DNA of 64,000 nucleotides from Marinobacter sp. C7 (GCF_022343555.1 NZ_JAKQZH010000001.1:1240001-1304000), one strand, 5' to 3'; shown: positions 1 to 12,363, counted from the first letter of the stretch. Program-made: numbers and translations. Notes: generated from the sequence alone by a model not told the origin.

Positions 1-2
1 TG

Positions 3-830
3 GAGCGCCTGAACCAGTCTACCGGTGCGGATGCGGCATCGATCGCCCTGGCATGGATCATCGCCCGGGATGTGTTCCGAATCGACAACTGGTGGGACAG
101 GATCGAGGCGCTGGACTTCCACATTCCGGCCCGCCTGCAAATGGAGCTGATGCAGGACCTGATGCGCCTGATGCGCCGGTCGGTGCGGTGGCTGCTGCGC
201 AACCGCCGGGCGGAGCTTAGCATCCAGAGTCACATGGAGCGCTTTGCCGACAGCGTCTGGGCCATTACCGCCGGCCTGCCGGACTATCTTGGCGAGCAGG
301 CGCGCCAGTCCTGGGAGAAACGCCACTCGGAGCTGGTCGATGCTGGTTTGCCCAAGGAGCTGGCATCTGTGGTTTCCGGGACCGGTTATCTGTACTCTTC
401 GCTGGGCATTATTGAGGCCAAGGAAGCGACGGGCATGCCCCTGAAGACTGTGGCCAACCTCTATTTCGAGCTTGGTGACCGGCTCGATCTCACCTGGTTT
501 GCCACGGCGATTGCCCGGCTTCAGCCCGTGTCCCACTGGGAAGCCTTGGCCCGTGAAAGCTTCCGGGAAGATCTGGACTGGCAGCAGCGGGCCCTGACGA
601 CCGGGGTGCTGAAACTGGCGGAGAACCCTGCACATGTCCCCGAATGTGTGGAAAACTGGCTGGCGCAGCATTCGCACCTGATCACACGGTGGAAATCCAT
701 GCTGTCCGAGCTCAAGAATGCCCGGGAGCCCGAGTACGCCATGTTCTCCGTTGCGTTGCGGGAATTGCTGGACCTTGCCCAGAGTACGATCCACCAGCCC
801 CAGGGTGAAGTGGGTGTTGAGACCAACTGA
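3..830 (+). CDS. NAD-specific glutamate dehydrogenase, C-terminal part (5' end outside window)
   Basis: The frame is open from the first bases of the window and ends with TGA at 828-830, leaving about 275 residues of the C-terminal end. The segment (DVFRIDNWWDRIEALD, then a run of Leu/Met/Arg-rich helices and YFELGDRLDLTWFATAI) matches my recollection of the end of the roughly 1600-residue bacterial NAD-glutamate dehydrogenase, which deaminates glutamate to 2-oxoglutarate in the cytoplasm. The catalytic dehydrogenase core lies upstream and cannot be checked. Family call from remembered similarity. Confidence 0.85.
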   Translation, partial: ERLNQSTGADAASIALAWIIARDVFRIDNWWDRIEALDFHIPARLQMELMQDLMRLMRRSVRWLLRNRRAELSIQSHMERFADSVWAITAGLPDYLGEQARQSWEKRHSELVDAGLPKELASVVSGTGYLYSSLGIIEAKEATGMPLKTVANLYFELGDRLDLTWFATAIARLQPVSHWEALARESFREDLDWQQRALTTGVLKLAENPAHVPECVENWLAQHSHLITRWKSMLSELKNAREPEYAMFSVALRELLDLAQSTIHQPQGEVGVETN

Positions 831-896
831 GTATTGCGTTTTGACAGTGATTCGCTTTCAATTCCGGCACTTTTGGAACACACGGGAGTTGTTTGA

Positions 897-1577
897 ATGG
901 GGCAGCTAGACCATCTGCTGGACAAGAACCGGGCCTGGGCAAACGGCATCAAGGCTGTCGATCCCAAGTTCTTCGACCGCCTGTCGAATCAGCAGGCGCC
1001 GGAATACCTGTGGATCGGCTGTGCCGACAGCCGGGTGCCGGCAAACCAGATCGTGGATCTGCTGCCCGGTGAGCTCTTCGTTCACCGGAATGTGGCCAAC
1101 GTGGTGGTGCACACCGACTTCAACTGCCTGTCGGTCCTGCAGTTTGCCATCGAGGTGCTCAAGGTGAAGCACGTTCTCGTGGTCGGCCATTACGGCTGCG
1201 GTGGTGTGCGTGCGGCCTTGTTGAATGAGGGCTTTGGCCTGATCAGTAACTGGCTGCGCCATGTCCAGGACGTGCGCGACCGTCATCAGGCCATCCTGGA
1301 TGCCATCCCGAGCGAGCAGGACCGGGTTGATCGTCTGTGTGAGCTGAATGTGGTGGAACAGGTCGGCCACGTCTGCCAGAACAACATCGTCCAGGAAGCC
1401 TGGCGACGAGGCCAGCCTCTGACCGTTCACGGCTTTGTCTACGACGTGGCTGATGGTCTGCTCCGGGACATGGGCCTGTCCATTTCCAATGACGAGGAGC
1501 GGGAGCGAGTCCGGCAGAATGCGGTCGAGGAGCTGGTGCAGCGCCCGGTCCGCGCCGGTCGCGAAAAGCTGGCCTGA
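897..1577 (+). CDS. can: beta-class carbonic anhydrase
   Basis: A 226-residue cytoplasmic beta-carbonic anhydrase that interconverts CO2 and bicarbonate. The zinc ligands and catalytic dyad are visible: Cys42 and Asp44 in GCADSR, His98 and Cys101 in GHYGCGG. Length and the early VDPKFFDRL segment are typical of the E. coli Can type. The ATG at 897 has a GGGAG element about 9 bases upstream. It sits 7 bases before rsmC, so the two may be co-transcribed. Confidence 0.95.
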   Translation: MGQLDHLLDKNRAWANGIKAVDPKFFDRLSNQQAPEYLWIGCADSRVPANQIVDLLPGELFVHRNVANVVVHTDFNCLSVLQFAIEVLKVKHVLVVGHYGCGGVRAALLNEGFGLISNWLRHVQDVRDRHQAILDAIPSEQDRVDRLCELNVVEQVGHVCQNNIVQEAWRRGQPLTVHGFVYDVADGLLRDMGLSISNDEERERVRQNAVEELVQRPVRAGREKLA

Positions 1578-1584
1578 TCGCTTC

Positions 1585-2631
1585 ATGTCTGCTCTTCCCA
1601 ATTCCCACGAGGCACTGCTTCGTAATCGAGACCTGCTGGACGGCGCCGTTGGCCTGATCGGGGTAACCGATCCCGGTCTTCTTCCCATGCTGGGAGAAGG
1701 TGGTCTTGCTATGAGCGAGCATGCCGGCGTTTACGCCGCTTTGAGTCGAATGCCTGGCTGGCAGGCTTGCTTCGGATATGACGATCCGGGGCTTCACGCC
1801 AAAAGCTGTGACACTCTGGTGGTTTTCCTGCCCAAGGCGCGGGCTGAACTGGACCTGCGCCTGGCGCTGGCGTTGTGGCTCGCCAGGGCCGGAGCGAGGC
1901 TGGTACTGGTTGGCGAGAAAAAGGAAGGCATCGCCGGCGCCGTCAAGCAGCTCAGGGCCAGATTGCCGGATGCGGGCAAGGTGGACAGCGCACGCCATTG
2001 CCAGGTGTGGAGTGCAGACGTTGCAGAGCCGGCCACGGAATTCCGCCTGGCGGACTGGCTGGACTGGACGTCCGTGGTCCATGCCGGTGTGAGTATCGAT
2101 GTGGCCGGCTTGCCGGGAATTTTCAGTCTCGGTGAACTGGATGAGGGGACGGCCCTGTTGCTGGACAGTTTGGCGCGGGTCCCCGTCAACGCTGAGCGGG
2201 TGCTGGATTTTGCCTGCGGTGCCGGGGTGATCGGCAGCTGGCTTCAGCGCTGGCAGCAACAATCCGGTCAGGTGCCTGCCCGGGTCGATGGCGTGGATGT
2301 GCAGTCCCAGGCGGTGATCTGTGCCAGGGCAACCTACGAGCGCAACGGCTGTGCGGGAGGCATCCAGGCATCCGATGGTCTGTCGGGTGTACAGGGAAAA
2401 TGGCCCGCCATCATCACCAATCCGCCCTTTCATACCGGTGTCCGAACCGACACCTCCATGACCGAGCGCTTTCTCAGAGAGGTGGCAGCCCATCTGGAAC
2501 CGGGCGGAGAGTTGCGGCTGGTTGCCAACACCTTCCTGCCCTATGAAGAGCTGATTCGCCGCCATGTCGGCAGTGTCGAGCGGCTGGAGCAAACCCGCCG
2601 GTTTACCGTCTATCGGGCATTACGCCGCTGA
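1585..2631 (+). CDS. rsmC: 16S rRNA guanine-1207 N2-methyltransferase
   Basis: A 348-residue two-domain methyltransferase for G1207 of 16S rRNA. The degenerate N-terminal domain contains KVDSARHC (about residues 132-139), and the catalytic C-terminal domain carries SAM motif [12 protein letters not shown] at 207-217 and the NPPFH motif at 279-283. The open frame extends upstream into can, but the ATG at 1585 gives the expected [13 protein letters not shown] start and the usual family length. The next gene, rlmG, has the same architecture. Confidence 0.92.
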   Translation: MSALPNSHEALLRNRDLLDGAVGLIGVTDPGLLPMLGEGGLAMSEHAGVYAALSRMPGWQACFGYDDPGLHAKSCDTLVVFLPKARAELDLRLALALWLARAGARLVLVGEKKEGIAGAVKQLRARLPDAGKVDSARHCQVWSADVAEPATEFRLADWLDWTSVVHAGVSIDVAGLPGIFSLGELDEGTALLLDSLARVPVNAERVLDFACGAGVIGSWLQRWQQQSGQVPARVDGVDVQSQAVICARATYERNGCAGGIQASDGLSGVQGKWPAIITNPPFHTGVRTDTSMTERFLREVAAHLEPGGELRLVANTFLPYEELIRRHVGSVERLEQTRRFTVYRALRR

Positions 2632-2635
2632 AGGC

Positions 2636-2661
2636 AAAAAAAAGCCCCTGGGGTGAGGGGC
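2636..2661 (-). terminator. intrinsic terminator oriented for minus-strand transcripts
   Basis: On the minus strand the sequence reads GCCCCT, a 6-base loop, AGGGGC, then eight T. The plus-strand hairpin has no T tract. No minus-strand gene ends here. The nearest minus-strand gene is ribE, which points this way across rlmG, so the site could stop antisense read-through. Confidence 0.55.
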
Positions 2662-2762
2662 AAAGGTGAATTGCATGTACTCCCCGAACTTTAGGGTTAA
2701 TTTCTAGAATAAACAGCCTAGAATGTGCGCCCTGATGAAACGCCTCCCCCGGAAAGCCTGAA

Positions 2763-3902
2763 ATGACAAGCTCAATGCTTCAAACACCCGACGGCCCGCT
2801 CTCGCTGGTTCGCCCAGGCGGCGGAGACAAGTCACTGAGGGCCTGGGATGCGGCCGACGAGCTGTTGCTGGAGACGGCCGACACGGTGCTGCAGGAAGAA
2901 CCACAGGGTAGAGTGCTGGTGGTGGATGATCAGTTCGGCGCCCTGTCCCTGGGGCTCGCCAGATACGGCCCGGAGCTCGTGGCAGACAATGCCGGTCTGA
3001 ACGGCGCCCTGTCCCTGAATGCCCGGGGGAATTCCCGGATTACCAGTATCCCCCGGCCTGCCAGTTGGCAGCGCCCGCCGGAAGGGCCGTTTGACCTGGT
3101 GGTTCTGCGGATTCCCCGCCAGGCGGATTATCTGGCGTGGCTACTGCGCTGGGTGAACGGGGTGCTGTCCGAAAAAGGCAGGATTCTGGCTGGTGGCATG
3201 ATCAAACACCTCCCGGATCGCAGCGTCGATGTCTTTGCGGAGGCAGTGGTGACCGAGCAGGTCCTGCCCGCCCGCAAGAAGGCGCGGGTCGTGATCTGTC
3301 GCCGGGGCGAGGCTGGTATTGAGGACTGGTCCGGGCTATGGCGAGGCTACACGCTGGACAACGGTATCCGGGTGGAGGCCCTGCCAGCCGTGTTCGCGCG
3401 GGAGAAGCTGGATATCGGCACCCGTCTGCTGCTGCCGTACATCGCCGAGGCGGTGGCGTCGCTCGAGACCGGCGCCCGGGTACTGGACCTCGCCTGCGGC
3501 AATGGTGTGCTCGGACTTCAGGCTCTGTCTGCGCAACCGGAGGTGACCCTGACCTTCACAGATGTCTCCAGCCAGGCAGTGCTGAGCGCCGAACACAATG
3601 TCAGTCGCGCATTCCCGGGGGCGAAAGCGGCCTTCCGTCATGCAGATGGTATTCCTGAGGCCGCCGCGCAGTTTGACCTGATCCTGCTCAATCCGCCGTT
3701 TCATGAGGGCGGCGTCGTAGGGGATCATATCGCCCTGAGACTTTTCCGAGAGACTGCTCGCCACCTTGCCCCCGGCGGTCGCCTGCTGATGGTGGGCAAC
3801 CGCCATCTGGGCTATCACCGCTCTCTTCGCCGGGATTTCTCAACGGTGCATCAGCTCGCTGCCGACCCGAAATTCGTGGTGTTTCAGGCCGGGCGGTCGT
3901 AA
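2763..3902 (+). CDS. rlmG: 23S rRNA guanine-1835 N2-methyltransferase
   Basis: A 379-residue protein, about the length of E. coli RlmG (378), which methylates G1835 of 23S rRNA. As in RsmC there is a SAM-less N-terminal methyltransferase-like domain and a catalytic C-terminal domain with LDLACGNGVLG at 241-251 and NPPFHEGG starting at 310; the later LMVGNRHLGYH is typical of RlmG rather than RsmC. The gene lies 131 bases after rsmC and its last 19 bases overlap the convergent ribE gene. Confidence 0.9.
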   Translation: MTSSMLQTPDGPLSLVRPGGGDKSLRAWDAADELLLETADTVLQEEPQGRVLVVDDQFGALSLGLARYGPELVADNAGLNGALSLNARGNSRITSIPRPASWQRPPEGPFDLVVLRIPRQADYLAWLLRWVNGVLSEKGRILAGGMIKHLPDRSVDVFAEAVVTEQVLPARKKARVVICRRGEAGIEDWSGLWRGYTLDNGIRVEALPAVFAREKLDIGTRLLLPYIAEAVASLETGARVLDLACGNGVLGLQALSAQPEVTLTFTDVSSQAVLSAEHNVSRAFPGAKAAFRHADGIPEAAAQFDLILLNPPFHEGGVVGDHIALRLFRETARHLAPGGRLLMVGNRHLGYHRSLRRDFSTVHQLAADPKFVVFQAGRS

Positions 3903-4495
3903 CCCAGACGTGCCAGGGTGTCGACAATGGTCTGGGTCTGGCTGTCGATCTCGATATTGACCCGGTCCCCGGTCTCCGCCGTGCCGAACGTGGTGGCCCT
4001 GAGGGTTTCCGGAATAAGGTGCACGTTGAACCGGTTATCCCGGACCTCGCCGATGGTCAGGCTGGCGCCATTGATGGCAATGTAGCCCTTGGGAAAGATG
4101 TAACGGATCCATTCGTCCGGCACCTCAAACCAGATCGTGACGTTGTTCTCCGGGCGCTCGATTTCCACGATCCGGGCAGTGGTATGTACATGCCCGGAGA
4201 GGAGATGGCCACCGATCTCGTCGCCGATGCGGGCGGCCCGTTCGAAGTTCACCGTGTCGCCGGATTCCAGGTCCCCCAGGGTGGTCAGTCGGAGGGTTTC
4301 CTGCATTGCGTCGAAGTACAGGGTGCTGCCCTCCTGGCGGGTTACCGTCAGGCAGGTGCCATTGATGGCCACGGAGGCACCTATTGTCACACCGTCGACT
4401 TTCTCCTCGGGAAACCGAACAGCCAGTGTGCTCAGGCCCGGAAGGGACGTGATCTCATCAATGGTGGCGATGCCCTGGACAATACCTGTGAACAT
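3884..4495 (-). CDS. ribE: riboflavin synthase alpha chain
   Basis: A 203-residue riboflavin synthase that dismutates two molecules of 6,7-dimethyl-8-ribityllumazine into riboflavin plus a pyrimidine. Two tandem lumazine-binding barrels are evident: MFTGIVQG at the start with INGTCLTV, and a second barrel with INGASLTIGEV. The shared DEIGGHLLSGHV segment and the closing IDSQTQTIVDTL are canonical. It stands alone rather than in a rib cluster, and its 5' end faces psrA across 120 bases, too little room for an FMN riboswitch. Confidence 0.93.
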   Translation of the reverse strand: MFTGIVQGIATIDEITSLPGLSTLAVRFPEEKVDGVTIGASVAINGTCLTVTRQEGSTLYFDAMQETLRLTTLGDLESGDTVNFERAARIGDEIGGHLLSGHVHTTARIVEIERPENNVTIWFEVPDEWIRYIFPKGYIAINGASLTIGEVRDNRFNVHLIPETLRATTFGTAETGDRVNIEIDSQTQTIVDTLARLGYDRPA

Positions 4496-4551
4496 AAACT
4501 ACCTCGTGGCTTGGATTGTGCCGTCCGGCGGGAGGTCGAAGGATAGCAAAC

Positions 4552-4582
4552 TTGACATAAATTCGCTTCAAACGTATGTTTA
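4552..4582 (+). promoter_or_regulatory. psrA promoter with overlapping PsrA-type operator
   Basis: A -35 TTGACA (4552-4557), a 17-base spacer and a -10-like TATGTT (4575-4580) precede psrA. The palindrome CAAAC-N4-GTTTA at 4569-4582 fits the known PsrA consensus (G/C)AAAC(N2-4)GTTT(G/C) apart from its last base. It covers the -10, as expected for autorepression relieved by long-chain fatty acids. The same 120-base divergent region serves ribE. Confidence 0.7.
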
Positions 4583-4615
4583 AAACAGACGTACGCTAGA
4601 GGCACCGATAACAAG

Positions 4616-5293
4616 ATGGCGCAATCTGATACCGTAGACCGGATTCTCGATGCAGCCGAGGAGCTGTTTGCCGAGCGCGGGTTCTCCGAAACGTCCCTTC
4701 GGATGATCACCAGCAAGGCTAAAGTAAACCTCGCGGCTGTCAATTACCACTTTGGTTCAAAGAACGCGCTTATCCATGCGGTCTTTGCCCGCTTTCTCAC
4801 GCCGTTTTCCGCCACCCTGGAAAAAGCCTTCGACGAGCTGGAGGAGAGCTGCGGTGACCAGCCGCCGACGCTGAATCAGACTCTCTGGGCCCTGACCGAG
4901 AGTGCCATACGGATGCCTCAGCGCAACGAGAAGGGTATTTCCATTTTCATGCGGCTGCTCGGGCTGGCCTATACCCAGTCCCAGGGCCACCTCAGAAAGT
5001 TCCTTGAGCAGGAATACGGTGATCCGTTCAGCCGTTTCATGCGCTTGCTCAAGGCAGCAACTCCCCAACTGTCAGCCGTGGACCGATACTGGCGTATCCA
5101 GTTCATGCTTGGCGCCACGGCCTTCACCATGTCCAGCTCCGATGCCCTGCGTGACATCCTGCAGAACAAGACCGGTGTCGAGACTTCGGTTCAGGAGATC
5201 GCCATGCGCCTGGTGCCGTTCCTTGCCGCCGGCATGCAGGCCGAAGACACGATGCTGGTTCCACCCAGGGGCAGCAAGATCTCGGTTGCCTGA
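4616..5293 (+). CDS. psrA: TetR-family regulator PsrA
   Basis: A 225-residue TetR-family repressor. The N-terminal helix-turn-helix (VDRILDAAEELFAERGFSET through VNYHFGSKNALI) is nearly identical to my recollection of Pseudomonas PsrA, and the ligand domain keeps IFMRLLGLAYTQSQGHLRK. PsrA senses long-chain fatty acids, represses beta-oxidation genes and can activate rpoS. The operator over its own -10 supports the assignment. Related TetR proteins share the HTH, so the exact regulon is inferred. Confidence 0.85.
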   Translation: MAQSDTVDRILDAAEELFAERGFSETSLRMITSKAKVNLAAVNYHFGSKNALIHAVFARFLTPFSATLEKAFDELEESCGDQPPTLNQTLWALTESAIRMPQRNEKGISIFMRLLGLAYTQSQGHLRKFLEQEYGDPFSRFMRLLKAATPQLSAVDRYWRIQFMLGATAFTMSSSDALRDILQNKTGVETSVQEIAMRLVPFLAAGMQAEDTMLVPPRGSKISVA

Positions 5294-5354
5294 GTTCAGT
5301 TCCCTCGGTTAGGCTTCGTCTCTGGCATAGTCCGGATACGGAGCCCGACCGGTT

Positions 5355-5855
5355 TTGAACCAATCCCCGAAGCAAATCGATCATCTGGCAGTGTCCATCG
5401 CTGCCCAGACACTGTCCCTGATTGACGGTCAGGGAGATACCATTGCCAGCTATCCGGTGTCCACCGCCCTGAATGGGCCAGGTGAGCGGGATGGTAGTGG
5501 CTGCACCCCCCGCGGCGAACACTACATCCGCGCGATGGTGGGCGAGGGTCTGCCTGAAAATACGGTTTTCAGGGCCCGTCGTCCCACCGGTGAAACCTAC
5601 AGTCCGGATCTGGCCCGGAAGCACCCCGAACGGGACTGGATCCTGAGCCGCATCATCTGGTTGTGCGGGCTGGAGCCGGGTAAAAACCGCGGGCACGGGG
5701 TCGATACTTTCCGCCGCTTCATATACATTCACGGCACACCGGATACCGAGCCCATGGGGGTCCCCAGGTCACACGGCTGCATCCGCATGCGCAATCAGGA
5801 TGTGATAGCCCTGTTTGGCCGTGTCGAACCCGGGCTCCGGGTTGTAATCCGCTAA
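5355..5855 (+). CDS. L,D-transpeptidase (YkuD) family protein without signal peptide
   Basis: A 166-residue protein that is almost entirely a YkuD domain. The conserved triad region is present: His126 in YIHGT and SHGCIRM with His140, Gly141, Cys142 and Arg144; Cys142 would be the acyl-enzyme nucleophile for peptidoglycan 3-3 crosslinking. The start is TTG with GGAG 11 bases before it, and no in-frame ATG exists before residue 61. There is no signal peptide or lipobox, which is unusual for an enzyme acting on the wall. Confidence 0.85.
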   Translation: MNQSPKQIDHLAVSIAAQTLSLIDGQGDTIASYPVSTALNGPGERDGSGCTPRGEHYIRAMVGEGLPENTVFRARRPTGETYSPDLARKHPERDWILSRIIWLCGLEPGKNRGHGVDTFRRFIYIHGTPDTEPMGVPRSHGCIRMRNQDVIALFGRVEPGLRVVIR

Positions 5856-5878
5856 CCATTTTTCATCCGAGGGAGCCG

Positions 5879-8620
<2,742 letters not shown>

Positions 8621-8627
8621 GCGAGCG

Positions 8628-11600
8628 TCAGTGCCTGGATTTGCCATCAGCCGGTGCCAGCTCATCCAGCATTTGCGAAATGCCATCGAGTTTACCACCG
8701 GTGGAGGCGTCCTTCAGCCTGAACCGGAAGCTGTTCGCCCCCTCAAGCCGATACTGGTCCGGTGCGGATTGCACTTTTTTAACCAGAACCAGCGGGTCGA
8801 CCGGGGTTGAACCGCCGAACTCAAGGCGTGTCCATTCCTTTCCGGCGTCGATTTTTACTATGCCCAGGGCTTCGGCCTTCAGCCTCAGTTCACTCTGACG
8901 AATCAGATTCTTCGCCGGTTCCGGCAATAATCCGAACCGGTCAATCATTTCAACCTGAAGTTCTTTTAATGCTTCCTGGGTGGTCACGCTGGCCAGGCGC
9001 TTATAGAGCATCAGTCGGTTATGGACATCCGGCAGATAGTCCTCGGGAATCAGGGCCGGGATCCGCAGGTTCATCTCGGTACCGTGGCTCAGCGGCAGGT
9101 CGGCGTTCGGCGTCCGGCCTTCCTTGATGGCCTTCACCGCCTCGTCCAGCAGTTGCATGTACAGGGTGAAGCCGATGGACTCGATCTGCCCGCTCTGTTC
9201 CTCGCCAAGCAATTCGCCGGCGCCCCGGATTTCCAGATCGTGGGTGGCCAGCATGAAGCCGGCGCCCAGGTCCTGGGATTCGGAGATGGCGTCCAGCCGT
9301 TTCCGGGCATCCGCCGTCATGGCCCGTGGTGGCGGAGTCAGAAGGTAGGCGTAGGCCTGGTGGTGAGAGCGGCCGACGCGGCCACGCAGCTGATGCAGCT
9401 GGGCGAGGCCGAATTTGTCCGCGCGCTCGATGATAATGGTGTTGGCGCTGGGGATGTCGATACCGGTCTCGATGATGGTGGTACACACCAGCACGTTGAA
9501 GCGTTTGTGGTAGAAATCGGACATGATCTGCTCGAGCTCCCGCTCGCGCATCTGGCCGTGGGCCACGCCGACCCGGGCCTCGGGAATCATGCGGCGCAGA
9601 TCTTCCGCGGTTTTCTCGATGGTGGCCACATCATTGTGCAGGTAGTACACCTGACCCCCCCGGAGAATCTCCCGCAGGATCGCCTCCTTGGTCATGGCGT
9701 CATCCCGCTGCCGGACAAAGGTTTTTACTGACAGCCGTCGGGCAGGCGGAGTGGCGATGATGGACAGGTCCCGCAGGTGGCCCATGGCCATGTTCAGCGT
9801 GCGCGGAATGGGCGTGGCGGTCAGTGTCAGCATATCCACCTCGGCCCTCAGGGCCTTGAGCTTTTCCTTCTGCTGAACCCCGAAGCGATGTTCCTCGTCT
9901 ATAATGACCAGGCCGAGGTTCTTGAACCGGATGTCACCCTGCAGCAGCTTGTGGGTGCCAATGACGATGTCGGCCTTGCCGTTCTCGATCGCGTCGAGCG
10001 CCTTGCCGGTCTGGCTGCCGGTCCGGAACCGGCTCAACAGCTCCACCTGGACCGGCGTGTCAGAGAAGCGGTCCCGGAAGGATTCGTAGTGCTGCTGGGC
10101 CAGCAGCGTGGTGGGTACCAGTACCGCCACCTGTTTGCCGGACCAGGTTGCCAGGAAGGCTGCCCGCATGGCTACTTCTGTCTTGCCAAAACCGACGTCC
10201 CCGCAAACCAGTCGGTCCATGGGGCGCTCACCGGTCATGTCTTCGAATACGGCCTGGATAGCGACTTCCTGATCCGGGGTTTCCTCGAACGGAAAGCCGG
10301 CGGCAAAGGCGCGATACGCCTCCTTCGGGTCCTCGAACTGGAAGCCTTTGCGGGCCTCACGGCGGGCATAGACATCCAGCAACTCGGCGGCGGTGTCCCG
10401 GATTTTTTCGAGCGCTTTCTGTTTGGCGTGGCTCCAGCGCTCGGTGCCCAGCTTGTGCAGTGGCGCGCTGTCGACATCGGTGCCGGCGTAGCGGGAAATC
10501 AGGTGCAGGCTGGAAACCGGCACATACAGTTTCGAGCCGCCGGCGTATTCGAGCATCAGAAATTCATTGGACTCGTCGCCCACGGTGATCGTTTCCAGGC
10601 CAAGGTAGCGGCCGACACCGTGGTCGATATGGACGACCGGGGCCCCGATGCGCAGCTCGGAAAGATCGCGGTAGCCGCCGTCGTCCACCTCGGTGGGTTT
10701 TTCCCGGCGCCGCCGCTGGAGGACGCGCTCGCCAAACAGCGCGGTCTCGGTGACCAGGGCAAGATGTTGTTCGGGCAACACCAATCCCTGTTCCATCGGG
10801 GCAATGGTGATGGCCAGCGGGTGCTGCCCGGAAACAAACGATTGCCAGTCATCCAGGTGGCGGGGGCTCAGGCCATGACTGGAGAGATTCTCGATCAGGG
10901 CCTCGCGACGACCGGATGATTCCGCACCGATCAGAACCCGGCCACCGAATTCCGTGAGGAACCGCTTGAGTCGGGCTGCGGGGTCCGCTGCCCGACCGTC
11001 CATGGCCACGTCGGGCAGTGGCTGGCTTGGGCAATTAATCGCACCGCTGCCCTCCACGGCCTCTTCCGATGTTGTTACCCGGGGGAAAGCCTTGAGGTGG
11101 CCAAAGAGTTCGTCCTGCTGCAGAAACAGGGTGGCAGGCGGCATGATCGGCCGCAGGCGGTCGTGGCGGCGATCCTCGTAACGGTTCCGGGTTTCCGCCT
11201 CAAACTGGCTGACCGCCTCGTTCAGGCCCTGGGCGGTAAAGACCAGGGTTTCCCCGGGCAGGTAGTCGAACAGCGTTGCCGTTTCGTCGAAAAACAGCGG
11301 CAGGTAGTACTCAATGCCCGGTGGGGTGATGCCGTGGCTCACGTCCTGATAGATGGGCGCATCCCGGTCTGCATTCGGAAACTGCTCGAACCAGCGGTTG
11401 CGGAATCCGGACCGCGCTTCCTTGTGCCAGGGGAATTCATAGGCCGGCAGCAGTTCAATGCGGTCTATGCGGTCAATCGAGCGCTGGGTCTCGGGGTCGA
11501 AGGTGCGCAGGGTTTCGATTTCGTCATCAAACAGGTCGATGCGGTAGGGCTGGCTGGCACCCATCGGGAAGATGTCCAGGATGGCGCCCCGGACGGCGTA

Positions 11601-12149
11601 TTCGCCATGCTCGTAGACATTTTCCGAATACCGGTAGCCGGCGGCTTCCAGCTGCAGGCGCCATTTGTCTATATCCAGGGACTGGCCGACCTCGAGAATC
11701 AGGGTGTTCCCCTGCAGGTAATTGACCGGAGGCAGCCGATGCATCAGGGTCCTGGCGGGCACCACCAGCAGGCCGTGTCGGGTCGCGGGCAGGCGGTGTA
11801 ATGTCCGGATCCGGCGGGAGGTAATATCCTGGTGCGGCGAAAACAGGTCGTAGGGGAGCGTCTCCCAGTCCGGCAGAGACAGCAGTTCCATGCCTTCCGC
11901 GGTGATCGCCGGGGCATCTTCTTCGGCGGGAAGGCCGAGGAAGAATCGCAGAGCCTGCTCCAGTTCAATGGCCTCGCTGGTGCTTCGGGTGATGACCAGC
12001 GTCAGCCCGGAATGGCTACGGGCGCTCTCGCAGATGGCCAGCGCGTTACTGCTGCCGTGCAGGTCGCCCCAGGTTCGGTGGTCCGCCGGGCGAGTCGGAA
12101 ACTTCGGTGCAATCAGCCGGTTATCTGAACTGGAGGGGCCTTGGCTCAT
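8628..12149 (-). CDS. mfd: transcription-repair coupling factor
   Basis: A full-length 1173-residue Mfd, which removes stalled RNA polymerase from lesions and recruits UvrA. The order is a UvrB-like N-terminal module with the UvrA-binding face, the RNA polymerase interaction domain (GAPVVHIDHGVGRYLGLE, about 502-519), RecG-like translocase lobes with Walker A GDVGFGKT at 650-657 and DEEH at 751-754, then LHQLRGRVGRS and the C-terminal TRCF domain. The ATG at 12149 gives MSQGPSSSDN. csiV follows on the same strand. Confidence 0.97.
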   Translation of the reverse strand: MSQGPSSSDNRLIAPKFPTRPADHRTWGDLHGSSNALAICESARSHSGLTLVITRSTSEAIELEQALRFFLGLPAEEDAPAITAEGMELLSLPDWETLPYDLFSPHQDITSRRIRTLHRLPATRHGLLVVPARTLMHRLPPVNYLQGNTLILEVGQSLDIDKWRLQLEAAGYRYSENVYEHGEYAVRGAILDIFPMGASQPYRIDLFDDEIETLRTFDPETQRSIDRIDRIELLPAYEFPWHKEARSGFRNRWFEQFPNADRDAPIYQDVSHGITPPGIEYYLPLFFDETATLFDYLPGETLVFTAQGLNEAVSQFEAETRNRYEDRRHDRLRPIMPPATLFLQQDELFGHLKAFPRVTTSEEAVEGSGAINCPSQPLPDVAMDGRAADPAARLKRFLTEFGGRVLIGAESSGRREALIENLSSHGLSPRHLDDWQSFVSGQHPLAITIAPMEQGLVLPEQHLALVTETALFGERVLQRRRREKPTEVDDGGYRDLSELRIGAPVVHIDHGVGRYLGLETITVGDESNEFLMLEYAGGSKLYVPVSSLHLISRYAGTDVDSAPLHKLGTERWSHAKQKALEKIRDTAAELLDVYARREARKGFQFEDPKEAYRAFAAGFPFEETPDQEVAIQAVFEDMTGERPMDRLVCGDVGFGKTEVAMRAAFLATWSGKQVAVLVPTTLLAQQHYESFRDRFSDTPVQVELLSRFRTGSQTGKALDAIENGKADIVIGTHKLLQGDIRFKNLGLVIIDEEHRFGVQQKEKLKALRAEVDMLTLTATPIPRTLNMAMGHLRDLSIIATPPARRLSVKTFVRQRDDAMTKEAILREILRGGQVYYLHNDVATIEKTAEDLRRMIPEARVGVAHGQMRERELEQIMSDFYHKRFNVLVCTTIIETGIDIPSANTIIIERADKFGLAQLHQLRGRVGRSHHQAYAYLLTPPPRAMTADARKRLDAISESQDLGAGFMLATHDLEIRGAGELLGEEQSGQIESIGFTLYMQLLDEAVKAIKEGRTPNADLPLSHGTEMNLRIPALIPEDYLPDVHNRLMLYKRLASVTTQEALKELQVEMIDRFGLLPEPAKNLIRQSELRLKAEALGIVKIDAGKEWTRLEFGGSTPVDPLVLVKKVQSAPDQYRLEGANSFRFRLKDASTGGKLDGISQMLDELAPADGKSRH

Positions 12150-12290
12150 GGTCGGTTGGATTCTCCTGAGGTCGGTATCCGGGGCATGGCGAGCGGCGTA
12201 TTCTACCGCCCGGGAATGACACTGTCATGGCGGCCAGGGCACCGTATCCGGGTATGACCGGAACCTTACGAATTGATGAGCCGATCGTAT

Positions 12291-12319
12291 TTGCCGTTAG
12301 CTCGCTTAAGTTGGATAAT
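12291..12319 (+). promoter_or_regulatory. sigma-70-type promoter of gap
   Basis: TTGCCG (12291-12296), a 17-base spacer and GATAAT (12314-12319) lie about 45 bases before the gap start. The -10 matches consensus at five of six positions, the -35 at four. The rest of the 214-base mfd-gap divergent region shows no clear structure to me. Confidence 0.55.
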
Positions 12320-12363
12320 GTGCGCCCCTGAAATTATTACCAGTGCTAACAGAGGTCCCAACC

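Noticed and set aside
1243..2592. A 449-codon minus-strand frame over can and rsmC
   Set aside because: Both plus-strand genes have catalytic motifs and proper starts; this is a shadow frame.
4496..4615. An FMN riboswitch before ribE
   Set aside because: Only 120 bases are available, shared with the divergent psrA promoter, and no RFN-like conserved segments are visible.
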